Shown: positions 13,393 to 14,986 of the stretch, piece after piece
Layout: each line of letters begins with the position of its first letter
Position numbering within the stretch: the first letter of the stretch is position 1
Origin: an uncultured Bacilli bacterium
GTDB lineage: Bacteria; Bacillota_I; Bacilli_A; RF39; UBA660
NCBI GenBank assembly: GCA_949280095.1
Contig: CASDHD010000020.1
Span: forward strand, 1-14,986
Length of the DNA stretch: 14,986 nucleotides
Reading direction: 5' to 3'
The notes under the pieces: model-generated
Database searches by the model: none
The model's input: only the letters and a program-made list of their open reading frames with translations
Told to the model about the DNA's origin: nothing
Made by a program: the position numbers and the translations under genes

Positions 13393-14154
13393 ATGAAAAA
13401 ATTACAATGGAACCCTTGGCATGGTTGCCATAAATGTAGTCCTGGATGTTTAAATTGTTATGTTTATTATTTAGATAAAATGCGAGATAAAGATGCAAAT
13501 ATAGTCACAAAATCGAAAACGAATTTTAATCTTCCTTTAAAAAAAGATAAAAATGGAAACTACAAAATCAAGTCAGGTAGTGAGCTTGCAACATGCTTTA
13601 CCTCTGACTTTTTTCTAGAAGAAGCCGATGAATGGCGTAAAGAAGTATGGGAAATCATCAAAAAACGAAGTGATGTACAATTTCTAATTCCCACAAAAAG
13701 AATAGAACGCTTTAACAAATGTATCCCAGAAGATTGGAACGATGGCTACGAAAATGTTACAATTGCTTTAACTTGTGAAAATCAAAAAAAGACTGATGAA
13801 CGAATTCCATTATTTCTAAATGCGAAAATCAAACATCGATATATTTTTGCTTCACCTATTTTAGAAGATATTGATTTTAGTAAATATTTAGTATCTAATA
13901 AAATAGAGCTAATATCAGTGGGAGGAGAGTCTTACGAAAATGCTCGCATTTGTGATTTTGAGTGGATAAAACATATTAAAGAAACTTGTGATACTTATAA
14001 CGTTTTATTTAATTTTCATCAAACTGGTTCAAACTTTAGGATGAATAACAAAATCTATAAAATTAATCATTCTCTTGAATACAAGCAAGCGAAAAAAGGA
14101 ATGAAAATATTAAAAAAAATAATGAAAGAGAAGGAGAAAATAAAAAATGAATAA
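13393..14154 (+). CDS. DUF5131 (phage Gp37/Gp68-like) radical-SAM-related protein
   Basis: 253 residues, soluble; GAAGGA 6 nt before the ATG. The N-terminus LQWNPWHGCHKCSPGCLNCYVYYLDKM has Cys12, Cys15, Cys19 and Cys22. Cys12-x6-Cys19-x2-Cys22 is the usual DUF5131 pattern (WNP-TGC-K-SPGC-NCYA). Here Cys15 adds a canonical CX3CX2C as in radical SAM enzymes, which suggests a 4Fe-4S cluster. Further family motifs are ATCFTSDFFLEEADEWR, VQFLIPTKRIERF, VTIALTCENQKKTDERIPLFL, HRYIFASPILEDIDF, IELISVGGESYENARICDFEWIKHIKETC and VLFNFHQTGSNF. The reaction is unknown. Family members occur in phages and beside TcmP genes; here the partners are two gluzincin-like proteins, and the last 8 nt overlap the start of the second. 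An operon-level joint function is inferred. Confidence 0.85.
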   Translation: MKKLQWNPWHGCHKCSPGCLNCYVYYLDKMRDKDANIVTKSKTNFNLPLKKDKNGNYKIKSGSELATCFTSDFFLEEADEWRKEVWEIIKKRSDVQFLIPTKRIERFNKCIPEDWNDGYENVTIALTCENQKKTDERIPLFLNAKIKHRYIFASPILEDIDFSKYLVSNKIELISVGGESYENARICDFEWIKHIKETCDTYNVLFNFHQTGSNFRMNNKIYKINHSLEYKQAKKGMKILKKIMKEKEKIKNE

Positions 14155-14851
14155 ATATGTTACATTAGAAAATGAATATTATGAACTATTAATTCCAAAT
14201 AACTTGCAAGAGTATGGAAAAGAGATTTTAAAGTATTCTACATTAAAAATAAAAGAATACTTACATTTTTTTAAAGAGGAAACGTATGGTGAAAAAATAA
14301 AATGTTCTATCTTTCTTAATCGTGAGGATTTCATAAAAAGAATAAAAGAAAAAGCAAACTATATAGTGGCACCTAGTTGGACAAAATGGTCAAAGGGAAG
14401 CTATTGTGGCGAAGAAGTACAAATTTTATTAGAACAAACAGAAAATATTTACGAAAGAATTCCAACTCTTGCCCATGAAACATTTCACCTTTGTTTTACA
14501 AAATTTATTTATGAAAGAAACAACTGGGATAGAATTACGTGGCTTGATGAATCGCTTGCGGGGAACTTTGATGGGACAACTGAAAAACGTATTCAAAGAA
14601 ATCAATTTTTAGAAATGATAACAAAATTATTATCCAAAAAAACATTACCCAAAATGAGCGAACTTTTAGAAAATTATAATGATGAGTTCCTTAACTTATT
14701 CAAGGTGGTAGGAAGATACTTGATAGAAACCAAAACAAATGAGGAATTGTATAACTACATTCACAATATAGAACAAGTTTTAAAAGATGGAGAAACAATT
14801 CTCGAAGAAAGTTTACTTTATTTCAATAAAAAATATTTTGTTGATAGATAA
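14147..14851 (+). CDS. gluzincin-like HExxH metallopeptidase, second copy
   Basis: 234 residues, soluble, no signal peptide. The start overlaps the DUF5131 stop by 8 nt, with AAGGAG 10 nt upstream, so translation is probably coupled. Zinc-site motifs are LAHETFHLCF (His110-Glu111-x2-His114) and RITWLDESLAGNFDG with Glu135, 21 residues after the second His. The N-terminal half shares a plan with the first copy: EYLHFFKEETYGEKIKCSIFLNREDFIKRI, then SYCGEEVQILLEQ before the HExxH helix. The C-terminal 90 residues are helical and charged with no recognised domain. Identity with the first copy looks low, so the duplication is old. The substrate is unknown. A strong hairpin follows at 14949-14986. 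Confidence 0.75.
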   Translation: MNKYVTLENEYYELLIPNNLQEYGKEILKYSTLKIKEYLHFFKEETYGEKIKCSIFLNREDFIKRIKEKANYIVAPSWTKWSKGSYCGEEVQILLEQTENIYERIPTLAHETFHLCFTKFIYERNNWDRITWLDESLAGNFDGTTEKRIQRNQFLEMITKLLSKKTLPKMSELLENYNDEFLNLFKVVGRYLIETKTNEELYNYIHNIEQVLKDGETILEESLLYFNKKYFVDR

Positions 14852-14948
14852 TGTAGAAGAAATTGAATAATAGTAGTGTTATTAGCAATTAACATAGCAA
14901 TAAAAGACCTCTAAAATTTGAGTTTCCGTGGAAAAAATCTTGACAAGA

Positions 14949-14986
14949 AAAAAGATGAAAAATGTGAATAACTTTTTCATCTTTTT
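14949..14986. terminator. 14-bp-stem hairpin at the window's right edge, probable terminator
   Basis: A perfect 14-bp stem: left arm 14949-14962 (AAAAAGATGAAAAA), loop of 10 nt, right arm 14973-14986 ending in five T at the window edge. The T-run and the A-run on the other side would allow termination in both directions. The 97 nt between the last gene and this hairpin show nothing more than a short direct repeat (TAGCAAT twice). Confidence 0.7.

Noticed and set aside
14940..14968. TTGACA at 14940-14945 as a -35 box of a rightward promoter
   Set aside because: No acceptable -10 lies 16-18 bp downstream, and the site runs into the terminator hairpin.
1..14986. CRISPR arrays, tRNA or rRNA genes, insertion sequences
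   Set aside because: No regularly spaced repeats, tRNA-like cloverleaf or transposase motif was seen when reading both strands by eye.

Overview
The window is a low-GC (roughly 30% by eye) stretch of a Gram-positive, Firmicutes-type chromosome. Support for this: strong AAGGAGG-type ribosome binding sites, TTG and GTG starts, extended -10 promoters (TGnTATAAT), a lipobox lipoprotein, and families typical of Bacilli and Clostridia (a BceAB/YxdLM-type peptide-sensing ABC module, YxeA, VanZ, DUF5301, DUF1653, ORF6N). TGA is used as a stop and Trp is TGG, so the standard bacterial code applies. An uncultured gut member of the Bacilli is plausible, but the exact lineage cannot be told from this sequence.

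Layout. (1) 1-1095: the 3' end of an RlmD-type 23S rRNA methyltransferase, a coupled 'YHGS' protein that looks ADP-ribosyltransferase-like, then a frameshifted remnant of the C-terminus of dinD. (2) 1096-7543: a Yxd/Bce-type envelope-stress module: response regulator, sensor kinase, ABC ATPase, large FtsX-type permease, a VanZ-RDD membrane protein, YxeA and a DUF5301 protein, closed by a terminator. Two identically built operators (CTTACA-N4-TGTAAG) lie before the regulator and before the ATPase, which suggests autoregulation. The module is damaged at two points. A deletion appears to have removed the end of the regulator and the first membrane segment of the kinase, and a frameshift splits the permease. 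(3) 7555-8052: a lone GNAT acetyltransferase. (4) 8081-9960: a duplicated cassette, each copy made of a hairpin terminator, a promoter and an ORF6N gene with a PLD-like C-terminus. A DUF1653 gene lies between the copies. Copy 1 is a pseudogene (one nonsense codon plus a 357-bp in-frame deletion between 8-bp repeats); copy 2 is intact. (5) 9951-11209: rhodanese lipoprotein, a 53-residue two-helix protein and a SanA/DUF218 protein. (6) 11272-11751: a small P-loop, kinase-like protein. (7) 12611-11805: a minus-strand ZIP metal transporter, convergent with the P-loop gene over a bidirectional terminator. (8) 12692-14986: a three-gene operon encoding a gluzincin-like HExxH protein, a DUF5131 radical-SAM-like protein and a second gluzincin-like protein, ending in a 14-bp-stem hairpin.

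Most notable. First, each ORF6N paralogue carries a 27-29 bp palindrome with a one-base centre at the same place inside the gene, just after the putative DNA-recognition segment. The two palindromes differ completely in sequence, as do the two recognition segments. The single mismatch in copy 1's palindrome is exactly the base that creates the nonsense codon. Second, the gluzincin/DUF5131/gluzincin operon looks like an uncharacterised module: two related zinc-protease-like proteins flank a protein with a CX3CX2C cluster.
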